34,236 nucleotides of DNA from Acidobacteriota bacterium (GCA_021789565.1 JAJYJL010000001.1:1-34236), one strand, 5' to 3'; counted from the first letter of the stretch, positions 1 through 8,635 are shown. The notes: generated by a model not told the origin, from the sequence alone. Program-made: numbers and translations.

Positions 1-876
1 GAAGACCGGTTTGAGCAGGGCGTCGTGCGCCCCTTTGTGGAGAGCTACCTGGCGGGCGAAACGCCCATCCCCTGCAGCCTGTGCAACACGGAAATCAAGT
101 TTGCGGAGTTTATCGACACGGCGCGCAAGGTGGGCGCGGACACCATCGCCACTGGCCATTACGCGCGCGTCGAAAAGGACCCGGATTCCGGCCGCTACCG
201 CCTTTTCGCCGGCCGCGACCCTTCCAAGGACCAGTCGTATTTCCTCTTTGGGCTCACCCAGCAGCAGCTTGCGCGCACGCTGTTTCCACTGGGCGAGTTC
301 ACCAAGGAAAAGGTCCGCGCCATGGCCCGCGAGAGAAATCTTCCCGTGGCCGAAAAGCCCGACAGCCAGGAAATCTGCTTTGTTCCCACGGGCGATTACC
401 GCCGCTTTATCGACGCCTACCTCAGCGAGCAGGGGAGGAAGATTGAGGACACGGCCGGCGAAATGGTCACCACAGACGGACGCGTTGTGGGCCGGCACGA
501 GGGACTTGGAAATTACACCGTGGGCCAGCGCAAGGGACTCGGCATCGCCACCGGAACTCCGCTTTACGTCATCGGGCTTGACCGCTCACACAACCGCGTG
601 GTGGTGGGTGCAAATGAGGAACTGCTGAAGAGCCGCCTGCTGGTGCGCGAAATCAACTGGATCCGCCCGGCAAACATGGGCGATTCCTTTGAAGCTCGTG
701 TCAAAATCCGCAATAAGCACTTCCCTGCCGCCGCCCGCATTGAGGTTCGCACAAGCGGCGAGGCCTTTGTCGAGTTTGCCGACCCACAGCGCGCCATCAC
801 CCCCGGCCAGGCCGCCGTCTTTTACGACGGCGACGAAGTTGTCGCCGGCGGTTGGATCAGTAGCGTGCTGGATTAA
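1..876 (+). CDS. mnmA: tRNA 2-thiouridylase MnmA, 5'-truncated by window edge
   Basis: The frame is open from base 1, so the N-terminal ATP-pyrophosphatase part lies outside the window; 291 residues are visible. MnmA adds sulfur to C2 of the wobble uridine of tRNA-Lys, -Glu and -Gln in the cytoplasm, using ATP and a persulfide relay. The nucleophilic Cys is visible in PCSLCNTEIKF (residue 28 of the visible part), followed by the GHYAR segment, the QSYFLFGL segment and the second catalytic Cys in DSQEICFVP. The C-terminal part carries NYTVGQRKGLGI and an OB-like barrel ending in GGWISSVLD. These motifs make the identification secure. It is the only plus-strand gene at this end; the next gene is a broken kinase on the opposite strand. 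Confidence 0.96.
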   Translation, partial: EDRFEQGVVRPFVESYLAGETPIPCSLCNTEIKFAEFIDTARKVGADTIATGHYARVEKDPDSGRYRLFAGRDPSKDQSYFLFGLTQQQLARTLFPLGEFTKEKVRAMARERNLPVAEKPDSQEICFVPTGDYRRFIDAYLSEQGRKIEDTAGEMVTTDGRVVGRHEGLGNYTVGQRKGLGIATGTPLYVIGLDRSHNRVVVGANEELLKSRLLVREINWIRPANMGDSFEARVKIRNKHFPAAARIEVRTSGEAFVEFADPQRAITPGQAAVFYDGDEVVAGGWISSVLD

Positions 877-959
877 CCCACGCGTCATTTCGAACCCCGA
901 TCGCGTGTCATTCCCATCCCGCACAGCGGGAGAGGAATCTGCTGTGTTTTTCATTACCC

Positions 960-1008
960 GTGGCATGGGCATGCCCATGAACCTCCACGGGCGAGACGCC
1001 CGTGCCAC
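960..1008. repeat. Palindromic element, GTGGCA...TGCCAC class
   Basis: Outer ends GTGGCA and TGCCAC enclose two smaller palindromes, CATGGGCATGCCCATG and CACGGGCG-AGA-CGCCCGTG. It lies exactly where the truncated kinase loses homology after its DFG motif and encodes the tail GGTGVSPVEVHGHAHATG on the minus strand. A related element is at 17051-17100. Confidence 0.75.
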
Positions 1009-1162
1009 CCAGGACTTTGGCCAGGCCAAAATCCATCACCTTCACCGTGTCTTTGGGCGTGATCTTCACGTTCGCCGGTTTCAGGTCGCGATGGATCACG
1101 CCTCGCTCATGCGCGTATTCCAGAGCTTCGGCAATCTGGCGGGCGATGGGCAGGGCTTCTTC

Positions 1163-1210
1163 GTAGGGGAGCGCTCTGCGCTCCCGCCGGAGGGCAGAGC
1201 CCTCCCCTAC
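1163..1210. repeat. Palindromic element GTAGGG...CCCTAC inside the kinase remnant
   Basis: GTAGGG and CCCTAC pair at the ends. Inside are two perfect hairpins, GAGCGC-TCT-GCGCTC and GAGGGC-AGA-GCCCTC, separated by CCGCCG. It is in frame with the kinase remnant and encodes part of its Arg-rich helix D-helix E insertion. Confidence 0.75.
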
Positions 1211-1232
1211 ACGCGAACGGCGTTCGTCCTGT

Positions 1233-1291
1233 GTAGCGCTGGCTTTCAGGCCGGCATTTTGGGATTGTGCCGTGGTAAATCCCGGCGCTAC
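1233..1291. repeat. Palindromic element GTAGCGC...GCGCTAC inside the kinase remnant
   Basis: The ends GTAGCGC-TGG and CC-G-GCGCTAC pair. Inside are GGC-TTTCAG-GCC and an imperfect GGGATT...AAATCCC hairpin. It sits 22 bp from the element at 1163-1210, and the two together form the insertion in the kinase linker. It belongs to the same sequence class as 8803-8856 and 9391-9447. Confidence 0.7.
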
Positions 1292-1695
1292 GGAAATGCG
1301 TTCGGCGAGCGTCGCGCCTTCGACCAGTTCCATCACCAGCGCGCGGACGCCGTTCGATTCTTCCAGACCGTAAATCGCAGCAATGTTGGGATGGTTCAGT
1401 GAGGCCAGCACCTGGGCTTCGCGCTCAAAACGAGCCATGCGCTGGGCGTCGCGAGCCATCGTTTCAGGAAGGATCTTTAAGGCCACATCGCGCTGAAGCT
1501 TGGTGTCCCGCGCACGATACACCTCACCCATGCCCCCCGCACCTAGCGGCGAAAGGATTTCGTAAGCTCCGACTCGCGTCGCCGGTTGTAGCGCCATGTT
1601 TTCTAAACGTTATACACCTCGACACTGCGCGCAAACCCGCTATCGAATTTCGGGCAAAGTCAAGGTGCAGCGCCCAGGGCAGGACACCCTCGAAA

Positions 1696-2418
1696 TTAAC
1701 TCATCTCAGAGAGGAACCGCCAGGTGTGTGGCGCGAGGCGGCGGGCGGCAGGATTTTTCATCAGGAATTTCTCCAAGGCGGCCAGGTCACGCGGGAGGTC
1801 GATGTCCGGGTAAGGCTCGAGAACGGAGCAGGAGAAACCGTGGTCCAGCAGGTTATCGAGCGTGTCGGCGAAAGCGAATTCGGTTCCCAGGCGCAGGCCG
1901 CTGAAAAGTCCACGGCAGGTCTTCCGCAACCCAATCAGATAGTAACCGCCGTCGGGGCACGGGCCCAGCACTGCATCCGTGGTGCGCAATTCTTCCAGCG
2001 CCAGCCGCAGCGTGGCAGGAGCAAGCTGCGGCGAATCCGTACCGATGATCACCACTTGTGAATGCCGGCGCAGGAGTTGGGTGAAGGCGCGCTGGAGCCG
2101 CTGCGCGAGGCCGCTGCCCTGCTGCCGCCGACACTCGAAAGGGGGCAGAAGAGTTTCTCTGGGAAGAGATCCGCCTGCCATAAACACGTAGCGGGCAGAA
2201 TTTCCTCTGAGCTCTGCCACTTTTCGCAGCGTGTCGGAAACCAGCGCCCGGTGGAGCTTTGCCGCTCCGTCCTGACCCAGCGCGGGGATCAGCCGGGTTT
2301 TGGTTTTTCCTTTGACGACCGCGCGGGCAAAAACCGCCACGGCTGGCGTCCTCTTGATGCTTGCGCCTGGGACCGAGGTCGTGATTCGCCTTCGCGGGCC
2401 TGATGCTTTCCTATGCAT
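1696..2418 (-). CDS. DUF2064 / TIGR04282-type GT-A glycosyltransferase-like protein
   Basis: A 240-residue cytoplasmic protein with a nucleotidyl/glycosyltransferase-A fold. Visible signatures are VAVFARAVVKGKTKTRLIP near the N-terminus (family motif K-x-G-x-x-K-T-R-L), the acceptor region VVIIGTDSPQL, and the GPCPDGGYYLIGL motif, ending with a DIDLPRDL segment typical of the family. Relatives are annotated as DUF2064 or as putative sugar transferases, some next to arsenosugar genes; the substrate is unknown. The frame stays open to 2523, but that stretch is Pro/Arg-rich and unlike the family, so ATG 2418 was chosen; no strong Shine-Dalgarno precedes it. It follows the YtxH/coiled-coil genes on the same strand with a 123-bp gap and may be in their transcript. 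Confidence 0.8.
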   Translation of the reverse strand: MHRKASGPRRRITTSVPGASIKRTPAVAVFARAVVKGKTKTRLIPALGQDGAAKLHRALVSDTLRKVAELRGNSARYVFMAGGSLPRETLLPPFECRRQQGSGLAQRLQRAFTQLLRRHSQVVIIGTDSPQLAPATLRLALEELRTTDAVLGPCPDGGYYLIGLRKTCRGLFSGLRLGTEFAFADTLDNLLDHGFSCSVLEPYPDIDLPRDLAALEKFLMKNPAARRLAPHTWRFLSEMS

Positions 2419-2541
2419 TGTCGGAGGATGTTTGCGAGGTGGATGAGTTTCCGGACAAGTAATTTTGGGAGGGTCCGTTTCAGAATTGCGCCCGCCCGGC
2501 CTGCCACGGCTTCGGGCGCCCATGAGGCCGGCGGCTTGAAA

Positions 2542-3054
2542 CTAGATAAACATCTGTTCGTCTTGCGGCACGTCGCTGGCGCGCGACTCGCGGCGCCGCG
2601 AAAGGAAGAAATAGAGGCCCGCCTGGCTGCCTTTCAGAACAGAAGAGGCTTCCGAAACGGGACCGATGATGTTCCGCTGGACCGTGGCCGTGGTCTTATC
2701 CACTTTCTCCAGCACATCGGTGATGGTCTGGTCAACGCGGATCACCTGCAGCCGGAAGCGGTCCAGCAAATCATCCAGCACTTCATCCAGGCTTCCGGAA
2801 CTCTCACGCAACACGCGCGCCACTTCCGCCAGGTCGCTGATAAAAGAACGGAGAGGGTCGCGGGAACTGGTCACGATCTCCGCCAGAGCGTCCGCCAGCG
2901 GATCGATATGGCTGGTGATCTCGGCCCGCAGGTTCGACACCTCCACTTGCATGCGCGCTACAACCTTGTACAGGCCGTACATGGCAAGGCCTTGCAGAAC
3001 AAGGGCTGCGGCGGCAATGATAATAAAAATCGTCAACAAGGTCTCATGAGCCAT
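2542..3054 (-). CDS. Membrane-anchored coiled-coil protein (DUF948-like)
   Basis: 170 residues. One transmembrane helix at about residues 8-30 (LLTIFIIIAAAALVLQGLAMYGLY) is followed by a long predicted amphipathic/coiled-coil stretch (about 35-140) rich in heptad-spaced Leu, Ile and Val, with an acidic tail. This layout resembles DUF948 proteins, which in Firmicutes lie beside YtxH general-stress genes; here two YtxH genes precede it at 40-bp and 21-bp spacings on the same strand. The neighbourhood therefore supports a role at the cytoplasmic membrane, possibly envelope stress. The family assignment rests on architecture and context and is not certain. Confidence 0.72.
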   Translation of the reverse strand: MAHETLLTIFIIIAAAALVLQGLAMYGLYKVVARMQVEVSNLRAEITSHIDPLADALAEIVTSSRDPLRSFISDLAEVARVLRESSGSLDEVLDDLLDRFRLQVIRVDQTITDVLEKVDKTTATVQRNIIGPVSEASSVLKGSQAGLYFFLSRRRESRASDVPQDEQMFI

Positions 3055-3094
3055 ACGCTACTCTCGGCCGCCTGAGCCACTGGCGAAGAGTGGC

Positions 3095-3394
3095 TTACTG
3101 AGCCTCCTTGCCTTTCTCTTCCCTGTAGGCTTGCTTTCCAGCTTCAAGCGCGGCGGACAACTGCTCCTTCTGTTTGGCAACAGAACTCCGGGCCTTGTCC
3201 ACATAACCTTCAGCTCTCTGGCGGTACTCCCTGCTTTTTTCTGCTACCCGGTCTCTGCTTTCGCCGGCTCGCTGCGAGATGTAGTCGCGCGTCTCCTGTC
3301 CTGATTTTGGAGCAAAAAGGAGGGCCAAAATTGCGCCAATCCCCGCTCCAGCCAGAAAGAACGCTACCTTCGACCCTCCATTGTTTTCACTCAT
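3095..3394 (-). CDS. YtxH domain protein
   Basis: 99 residues. A glycine-rich N-terminal transmembrane segment, VAFFLAGAGIGAILALLFAPKSGQETR, matches the YtxH family signature (hydrophobic Gly helix, then L-F-A-P-x-S-G-x-x-T-R). A charged helical tail of Arg, Lys, Glu and Ala follows. Family members are small membrane-associated stress proteins of unknown biochemical role. AGGAGG stands about 8 bases before the ATG, fixing the start. It is the second gene after a promoter at 3672-3700, between another YtxH gene and the coiled-coil membrane protein. Confidence 0.88.
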   Translation of the reverse strand: MSENNGGSKVAFFLAGAGIGAILALLFAPKSGQETRDYISQRAGESRDRVAEKSREYRQRAEGYVDKARSSVAKQKEQLSAALEAGKQAYREEKGKEAQ

Positions 3395-3415
3395 TAGAAA
3401 TCCTCCTGATTCTTC

Positions 3416-3649
3416 TTAGGCGACCAGCCTGGTCGCAAAGTCCTTGCCGCGGTCAAAAGCGTCCTCTGCCTGCCGGCGGATCTCACGGCTGCGCGCGGCA
3501 ACAAAATCAACGCCGTCCTCCGCGGCCCTGGAAATCAACTTCCTCGTCTGGCGGCCGCTCTGGGGAGCATAAAGGAGACCCACAGCCGTCCCAATGCCCA
3601 CGCCCGCGGTCAAGATGCCCAAACCGTATAGCATGTTTTTTATCTTCAT
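3416..3649 (-). CDS. YtxH domain protein, first gene of its operon
   Basis: 77 residues starting MKIKNMLYGLG. It shares the YtxH plan with its downstream neighbour: a Gly-rich membrane helix (GILTAGVGIGTAVGLLYAPQSG), then T-R-K and a short charged helix. The two are tandem paralogues but clearly diverged. An upstream in-frame ATG exists at 3688, but GGAGGT lies 5 bases before the ATG at 3649 and a promoter ends near 3672, so 3649 is preferred. Confidence 0.87.
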   Translation of the reverse strand: MKIKNMLYGLGILTAGVGIGTAVGLLYAPQSGRQTRKLISRAAEDGVDFVAARSREIRRQAEDAFDRGKDFATRLVA

Positions 3650-3671
3650 GGTTGACCTCCAATCCATCGAA

Positions 3672-3700
3672 AGGATATCAAAGTCCATTCAGATTTTCAA
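3672..3700 (-). promoter_or_regulatory. Sigma-70 type promoter of the YtxH operon
   Basis: On the minus strand TTGAAA (3695-3700) and TATCCT (3672-3677) are separated by exactly 17 bases, with TGA just before the -10 box (extended -10). The surrounding DNA is AT-rich compared with its neighbours. Transcription would begin about 15 bases before the YtxH start codon, just upstream of its GGAGGT. Confidence 0.55.
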
Positions 3701-3747
3701 CAATAAACTCCATTTGTTTTAAAGCGATTATTAATATACCGGCTGGA

Positions 3748-5577
3748 CTAATTATCGTTCTTGTCCTTCTCGCCTTCCAAATATTCCATAATCCCTAGCG
3801 CTTGTTTTTGTGTCACGATTTGGGACAGTTCAGCCTCGCTTACCGATTTCAGCTTGCTGATGCTCCCAAAATGCTCCAGCAGTTTCCGCGCCGTCCGCTC
3901 ACCGACTCCAGGGATATCCAGGAGCTCCGAGGCCAGTTCCCGGCGGGTGCGGCGCTTCCGGTGGAAGGTCACGGCGAAGCGGTGGGCTTCATCCCTGATG
4001 CGCTGGATCAGGTGCAACGCCGGCGAGTGATGGTCCAGCGCAATCGGTTCGCCTTCCCGGCCGTGGACGTACAGGATCTCTTCCCGCTTGGCAATGCTGG
4101 CCAGCGGCTGGTTGATAATTTCAAGCCCGGCCAGCGCCTCGGCCGCCGCGTGGAGTTGCCCGATGCCGCCGTCAATCAGCACCAGGTCCGGCAGCCGCTT
4201 GTTCTCCTGCTGCAGGCGGCCGTAGCGCCGGCCCACCACTTCGCGCATACTGGCAAAATCGTCATTCTGCGCGACCGTCTTGATGATGAACTTGCGGTAA
4301 TCGGACTTCTTCATCTGTCCGTCTTCGCACACCACCATGGAAGCCACGATGTCTGTGCCCTGGATATGGGAAATGTCAAACGCCTCAATCCTCCGCGGAG
4401 GCTTTTCCAGGTCCAATGCATCGGCCAGTTCCGCCAGCATCTCTTCCGTTTTCGGCTGGAGCACCCGGAAGCGGCGTTCGAAAGAATGGCGCGCGTTCCT
4501 GGCCACAAGTTCAAGCAGCCCGCGGCGCTTGCCGGCTTCCGGAGTCGAGATGTGCACCGCCCGGCCGCGCTTTTCCGAAAACACCTCTTCAAGAATGTTC
4601 TGGTCCTCAAAACCCACCGGCACAAAGATTTCGCCCGGCACATACTGCTGGTCCAGATAAACCTGCTTCACCAGGGCCGAGAAAACGTCGCCGAGGTCAG
4701 GTTCTTCCAGGTCTTCCCAGAAGAACTCGCGGCGGTCCACGGTGCGGCCGTTGCGGAAGTGGAACAAGTCGACGGCCATCTGTGTGCCTTCACGGTGGAA
4801 CCCGAAGATGTCAAAGTCCTCGCCGGAGGACGCCGCCATCTTCTGCCGCTCGCGCAACTGTTCAATGGTCAGCAACTGGTCGCGATAGCGGCCGGCCTCT
4901 TCGTAACGCTGATCTTCTGAAGCGCGCTCCATGCGCTTGTGAAGTTCCCTCATCAGCTCGCTTTCGCGGCCTTCGAGAAACATGCGGACGTCGCGCACGG
5001 CTTCCGTGTATCGTTCCGGCGTGGTCAGTCCCTCGACGCAGGGCCCCAGGCAGCGCTTGATGTAGTACTGAAGGCAGGGCCGCGGATGGTAGCGCCCGAG
5101 GTCGACTTTGCACGACGGCACAAAGAAGCGGCGGTGGATCAGGTCCACAATCCGGTAAGCGAGCCCGCCCGGGAAATAGGGACCGTAGTAGCGCGACCCG
5201 TCTTTCCTCAGGCGGCGGGTGACGTAGACGCGCGGGTAACGCTCCTGCAAAGTGAGCTTGATGTAGGGATAAGTCTTGTCATCGCGAAGCAGCACGTTGT
5301 AGCGCGGCTTGAACTGCTTGATCAGATTGTTCTCAAGCGCCAGCGCTTCCTTCTCGTTGTCCACCAGAATGGTTTCAAGGTCCGCGGCCAGGTCGAGCAG
5401 GCGGTCGCGCTTTTCGTCGCTGGGGCGCGATTCCTGGAAGTACGAGCGTACACGGTGGCGCAATGACTTGGCCTTGCCCACGTAGATTGGCTGCCCGGCC
5501 GCATCCTTGAAAAGGTAAACGCCCGGCCGCGCCGGCAGGTCTTCCGCTCTCTGTTTGAGAAGCTCGTTCATGCGCAT
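3748..5577 (-). CDS. uvrC: Excinuclease ABC subunit C
   Basis: About 609 residues, normal for UvrC, which makes both incisions around lesions held by UvrB in nucleotide excision repair. Domains in order: GIY-YIG nuclease (GVYLF...IYVGKAKSLRHRVRSYF, residues ~18-95); a Cys region (PCLQYYIKRCLGPC, ~175); the UvrB-binding UVR helix (ELMRELHKRMERASEDQRYEEAGRYRDQL, ~210-240); the RNase H-like C-terminal nuclease with EAFDISHIQGT, VLIDGG and HRFAVTFHR supplying the acidic and His residues; and two helix-hairpin-helix motifs (LLDIPGVGERTARKLLEHFGS). The frame stays open to 5931 but the extension overlaps the divergent promoter and has no homology, so ATG 5577 (MRMNELL) or 5571 is the start. It is monocistronic as far as can be seen; uvrA lies ~19 kb away on the same strand. 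Confidence 0.97.
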   Translation of the reverse strand: MRMNELLKQRAEDLPARPGVYLFKDAAGQPIYVGKAKSLRHRVRSYFQESRPSDEKRDRLLDLAADLETILVDNEKEALALENNLIKQFKPRYNVLLRDDKTYPYIKLTLQERYPRVYVTRRLRKDGSRYYGPYFPGGLAYRIVDLIHRRFFVPSCKVDLGRYHPRPCLQYYIKRCLGPCVEGLTTPERYTEAVRDVRMFLEGRESELMRELHKRMERASEDQRYEEAGRYRDQLLTIEQLRERQKMAASSGEDFDIFGFHREGTQMAVDLFHFRNGRTVDRREFFWEDLEEPDLGDVFSALVKQVYLDQQYVPGEIFVPVGFEDQNILEEVFSEKRGRAVHISTPEAGKRRGLLELVARNARHSFERRFRVLQPKTEEMLAELADALDLEKPPRRIEAFDISHIQGTDIVASMVVCEDGQMKKSDYRKFIIKTVAQNDDFASMREVVGRRYGRLQQENKRLPDLVLIDGGIGQLHAAAEALAGLEIINQPLASIAKREEILYVHGREGEPIALDHHSPALHLIQRIRDEAHRFAVTFHRKRRTRRELASELLDIPGVGERTARKLLEHFGSISKLKSVSEAELSQIVTQKQALGIMEYLEGEKDKNDN

Positions 5578-5610
5578 TTCCCGCTTTGCAGCTATTATCG
5601 CCGATCTCGA

Positions 5611-5663
5611 CGAATTGCGGAAAGGCGCAGCGCCGCCAATCTTCGCAGGCCAACTTTGCGCCA
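5611..5663. repeat. Dispersed ~53-bp repeat, copy 1
   Basis: Begins CGAATTGCGGAAAGGCG and ends GGCCAACTTTGCGCCA. Copy 2 is at 8966-9016 and matches at most positions. This copy sits in the uvrC/lipoprotein divergent region, the other just upstream of the second kinase remnant, so both lie at 5' ends of genes. The repeat contains short self-complementary parts (GGCG...CGCC). Confidence 0.7.
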
Positions 5664-5692
5664 CTGGCGGAGTTGTTCTGTCGGAGTTGTTC

Positions 5693-5721
5693 TTGCGTGA
5701 TATCTCACATTGCTGTAAAAT
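5693..5721 (+). promoter_or_regulatory. Promoter of the propeller/TIG lipoprotein
   Basis: TTGCGT (5693-5698), a 17-base spacer and TAAAAT (5716-5721). The predicted start of transcription is ~18 bases before the GTG start and just before AGGAGG. A 14-bp tandem duplication (5668-5695, unit beginning CGGAGTTGTTCT) abuts the -35 box and could be an activator site. Confidence 0.5.
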
Positions 5722-5746
5722 TCGCCCCGATTGCAAGGAGGACACA

Positions 5747-8635
5747 GTGGGGAGATTTCTCTGGCGGGACGCGCCACACAGGGGTCGTCCAGCTTGCCAG
5801 AGGCGGCTTGCGACCTTTGTTACGATGTTGTTTGTTTCGGCCCTGCTCGTCTCGTGCGGCGGCACAGGCGGTTCGCAAGCAGGCGGTGGCTCGACCCAGC
5901 CCATCACATCCAACGCGCCTCCCTTCCGCATGCGCTTCGTGCGTACGGACGCAGCGGCTCTTTACCCCGCTGTCATAAACCTGCATTGGATCGTGTATAG
6001 CCCCCTGACGGGGCGGTTTTTTGTGACCGATCCAATCACCAGCCGCGTCACCGCGATCGACGCAACCACGGAAACGGTTGTCGGAAGCATACCTGTCCCC
6101 GGCGCGTTTGGCATTGACGATACGCCCGACCATTCATCCATCTTCGTCGGTACTATCATTGGCGACGTCTATCAGATTGATCCCGTCAAAATGACTGTGA
6201 CGCACAGGTACCCTGCGGTCCAAATCGGGCCTAACGGATTTCAGGCCAACTCGGTGCAAGTGATGGCGGACGGGCAGCTTGCATTGCTAGGCGGCCAGTA
6301 TGGCGTCTCAAACAACCAGTCCGAATATCCCGGATTTGCTATCTGGAATCCGGCGGATAACTCGATTTCAGTTTATCAGCCACCAGCGAGTTGCGGGATT
6401 ACGTTCATCGGGGCGTTTGGCCGTACGCCTGATCGCACTAAGGTCGTCCTTGTCAGCCCTGTCAGCGATCATACCGTGTGCGAACTCGACGAGTCATCCG
6501 GAGCCGCCATCTCTTATACAGATTCGTCGGGCGCAATTATCGACGATTTCGCTATCACGCCGGATGGGAAGTCGATCATTATCCCTGGCCCTGGATACCC
6601 CGGGAACGCCATGGTCCTGGACGCGAGTACGCTTTCGCTGGTGAAAGAATTCCCAATTCAGGGGGCCACCAGCACCGCGGCCAACTTTTTTGTGAGCCCA
6701 GACTCAACAACGCTGTACACCACGTCCGACACCAGCCCCGGCGCAGAGGGGATCGTATACGCTTACAACCTGGCCACCGGCCAACAAGTGGGATGGTTGC
6801 CCGACATCTTCGTCGCGTTCCCTTATTCAGGGCTAGCCAGCGCCCCGGCATATAACCCCATCCTCCAGGCGGCAGATGGCACCGGCCTTATTGCCGGTCC
6901 CGTGTTTGGGGGCGTTGGCTTCCTCGACACCACGGCCCTGCGCGCGGGTCCAGTGGATCAAGGTTTGTCCCCCCCGCTATACCCAGCTACCGGTCTCATC
7001 GGCGGCGGCACACAGATCACTTGGGACTGGCCTCCGTGGGCCAGCCCGATTGCCGATGCGTATATCGGAAGCCAAAAAGCTGAATCCCTGTCCGCAACTT
7101 CATCTTACTCGGGGGAGTCTGCAACAACCCCGCCAGGCGCTCCAGGCCCGGCCGGGTTTTATGCGCTATCCTCAGGCGGCACAGTATTAGCTTACGATCC
7201 AGAGGGGTTCAGCTACGGACCGACCATCCTGCAAGTCACGCCAAACTATTCCACCGCCGCAGGCGGCGGGACTGGAACGGTGTATGGCTACGGATTTGGA
7301 CCAATGCTCGAAGCGTCGCTAGGTTCAACTTCCATTCCCCCAGGCTTGCAGGTGACGGTTGGCGGACAAGCGGCAAAGATAACTTCCTTCACTTGGCAAC
7401 CGAATGTCTCGCCGTCTTCGTCCTTCCCGCTCCAGGCATTTACCTATACGATTCCTTCCGGGGTGGCCGGCACATCCGTGGATGTCACCGTAACGAGCAG
7501 CTCCGGCACAGTAACGGCCCATAGCGGCATTACTTACCTTCCAGCGGTTCAGCAGTTTCCCGCCCCGGGCGCCACACTTGCCCAGGGAATCTACGATCCC
7601 TACAACGATTTTTATTATTTCACGGACGCGACCCAAATTCGCATCTTCTCACTGGCGGATCATCTGTGGCAGCCACCCACCCCTATTCCGGCAGCCGACA
7701 ATCCGCAGCGGCTGTGGGGGATTGCGCTTTCACCAGACGGGAGCAAGCTTGCCGTGAGCGATATTCAGGGGCAGGCCATCTACGTTCTTGACCCGGCCAA
7801 CCCGTCCTCGGTCGAGAAATTCACGCTTCCTCAAGGTACAAATCCGGTCGGGGTCGCCGTTACAAATGGGGGAACCGTCTATTTTGTCGCGAACGTCGGA
7901 TACTTCAGCCTGGATACCAGTACGGGTCAGGTAATGAATTTCGTGGGCGGCTATGGACTAGATGCTTATCTGCGAACCGTCCTGAATCCAGCCGGGACCG
8001 CGGTTTATTTCAATAGCTCAGGATCTGTTGTGAGCATCGATACTGCGACAGGCAAAATGTCCTACGCGCCTCTCGGCTCCGGGAGCGGCGGCAACGATGA
8101 GCTGACAATGGATGCCGACGGAACGAGGCTGGCGGCGACAGATTACTTGTACGCCCCGAATCTCAATGCGGAATCCTACTTTGCCCTGAACGATCGCGAG
8201 GTGATGAATATTTCCTATATCTACGGACAGAAGCTGAGTCCTGACGGCCACCTGCTCTTCCAGCCTACCAACCTGGGAATTGATGTGATGGACGGAAGAT
8301 TAGGCACTTTGCTGGACCGTATTGCGATATCTGTGCCCCTTTCTCCTAACTACGACGCGCTGGTTTCAGATGGGAAGGACAACAATCTGGTGGCCATCAC
8401 CGGGGCCAACGGTGACGGAATCGCCGTGATTGACCTGACCTCAATTCCCGACCCGCCTGCCTTGCCCTACGACCCCACGGCATCCGTTGCGGCAACGCTT
8501 TCGGCCATGAAGGCCACCCCGTCCACGCTCAACATCACGCAGCAGAAAAAAGCCGGTATCCAATTACAGCCGACACCCTATAAGCACTTGATACCCCATG
8601 TGACAGTCCGGAATCTTCTGCTCCAACACCGCTGA
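5747..8635 (+). CDS. Large lipoprotein with two beta-propeller regions and a central IPT/TIG domain
   Basis: 962 residues. The start is GTG 5747 because AGGAGG (5735-5740) precedes it by 6 bases and the product opens with a lipoprotein signal: basic N-region, LATFVTMLFVSALLVSC with the lipobox Cys at ~37, then a Gly/Ser-rich linker. Residues ~60-480 have repeated blades such as FAITPDGKSIIIPG and LDASTLSLVKEF typical of YVTN/NHL-like propellers. Residues ~490-600 are an IPT/TIG-type Ig fold (ILQVTPNYSTAAGGGTGTVYGYGFG ... VTVGGQAAKI). Residues ~605-930 are a second propeller (GIALSPDGSKLAVSD, IYVLDPANPSSVEKF). Such proteins are numerous in Acidobacteria; the ligand is unknown. An outer-membrane or periplasmic binding or scaffolding role is inference. 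It has its own promoter and no co-directional partner. Confidence 0.85.
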   Translation: MGRFLWRDAPHRGRPACQRRLATFVTMLFVSALLVSCGGTGGSQAGGGSTQPITSNAPPFRMRFVRTDAAALYPAVINLHWIVYSPLTGRFFVTDPITSRVTAIDATTETVVGSIPVPGAFGIDDTPDHSSIFVGTIIGDVYQIDPVKMTVTHRYPAVQIGPNGFQANSVQVMADGQLALLGGQYGVSNNQSEYPGFAIWNPADNSISVYQPPASCGITFIGAFGRTPDRTKVVLVSPVSDHTVCELDESSGAAISYTDSSGAIIDDFAITPDGKSIIIPGPGYPGNAMVLDASTLSLVKEFPIQGATSTAANFFVSPDSTTLYTTSDTSPGAEGIVYAYNLATGQQVGWLPDIFVAFPYSGLASAPAYNPILQAADGTGLIAGPVFGGVGFLDTTALRAGPVDQGLSPPLYPATGLIGGGTQITWDWPPWASPIADAYIGSQKAESLSATSSYSGESATTPPGAPGPAGFYALSSGGTVLAYDPEGFSYGPTILQVTPNYSTAAGGGTGTVYGYGFGPMLEASLGSTSIPPGLQVTVGGQAAKITSFTWQPNVSPSSSFPLQAFTYTIPSGVAGTSVDVTVTSSSGTVTAHSGITYLPAVQQFPAPGATLAQGIYDPYNDFYYFTDATQIRIFSLADHLWQPPTPIPAADNPQRLWGIALSPDGSKLAVSDIQGQAIYVLDPANPSSVEKFTLPQGTNPVGVAVTNGGTVYFVANVGYFSLDTSTGQVMNFVGGYGLDAYLRTVLNPAGTAVYFNSSGSVVSIDTATGKMSYAPLGSGSGGNDELTMDADGTRLAATDYLYAPNLNAESYFALNDREVMNISYIYGQKLSPDGHLLFQPTNLGIDVMDGRLGTLLDRIAISVPLSPNYDALVSDGKDNNLVAITGANGDGIAVIDLTSIPDPPALPYDPTASVAATLSAMKATPSTLNITQQKKAGIQLQPTPYKHLIPHVTVRNLLLQHR

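Larger units (their letters stand above)
908..1597 (-). pseudogene. Truncated PknB-type Ser/Thr kinase with repeat insertions
   Basis: The first ~95 residues are a normal kinase N-lobe: glycine loop GAGGMGEVY, VALKIL lysine and ALVMELVEG hinge. The C-lobe starts normally, with HRDLKPANV and DFGLAKVL. Between helices D and E, where relatives have a short linker after LAERI, there is ~45 residues of Arg/Ala/Ser-rich sequence encoded by two palindromic elements (1163-1210 and 1233-1291). Straight after DFGLAKVL the frame runs into a third element (960-1008) giving GGTGVSPVEVHGHAHATG, then a tail ending CAGWE. The activation loop, APE motif and the rest of the C-lobe are missing, so an active kinase is unlikely. 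The usual extracytoplasmic WD40/TPR sensor of acidobacterial kinases is also absent. Start taken at ATG 1597; no clear ribosome-binding site. I infer a decaying copy. Confidence 0.8.

Noticed and set aside
689..1402. Plus-strand frame of 237 codons across the mnmA end and kinase
   Set aside because: It is antisense to the kinase remnant and overlaps mnmA; composition comes from the real genes and repeats.
3802..4920. 372-codon plus-strand frame inside uvrC
   Set aside because: Antisense shadow of uvrC; Leu/His/Arg-rich with no domain or ribosome-binding site.
3748..5931. 727-residue version of UvrC starting at 5931
   Set aside because: The extra N-terminal 118 residues overlap the divergent promoter and dispersed repeat and have no UvrC homology; the family start fits 5577.
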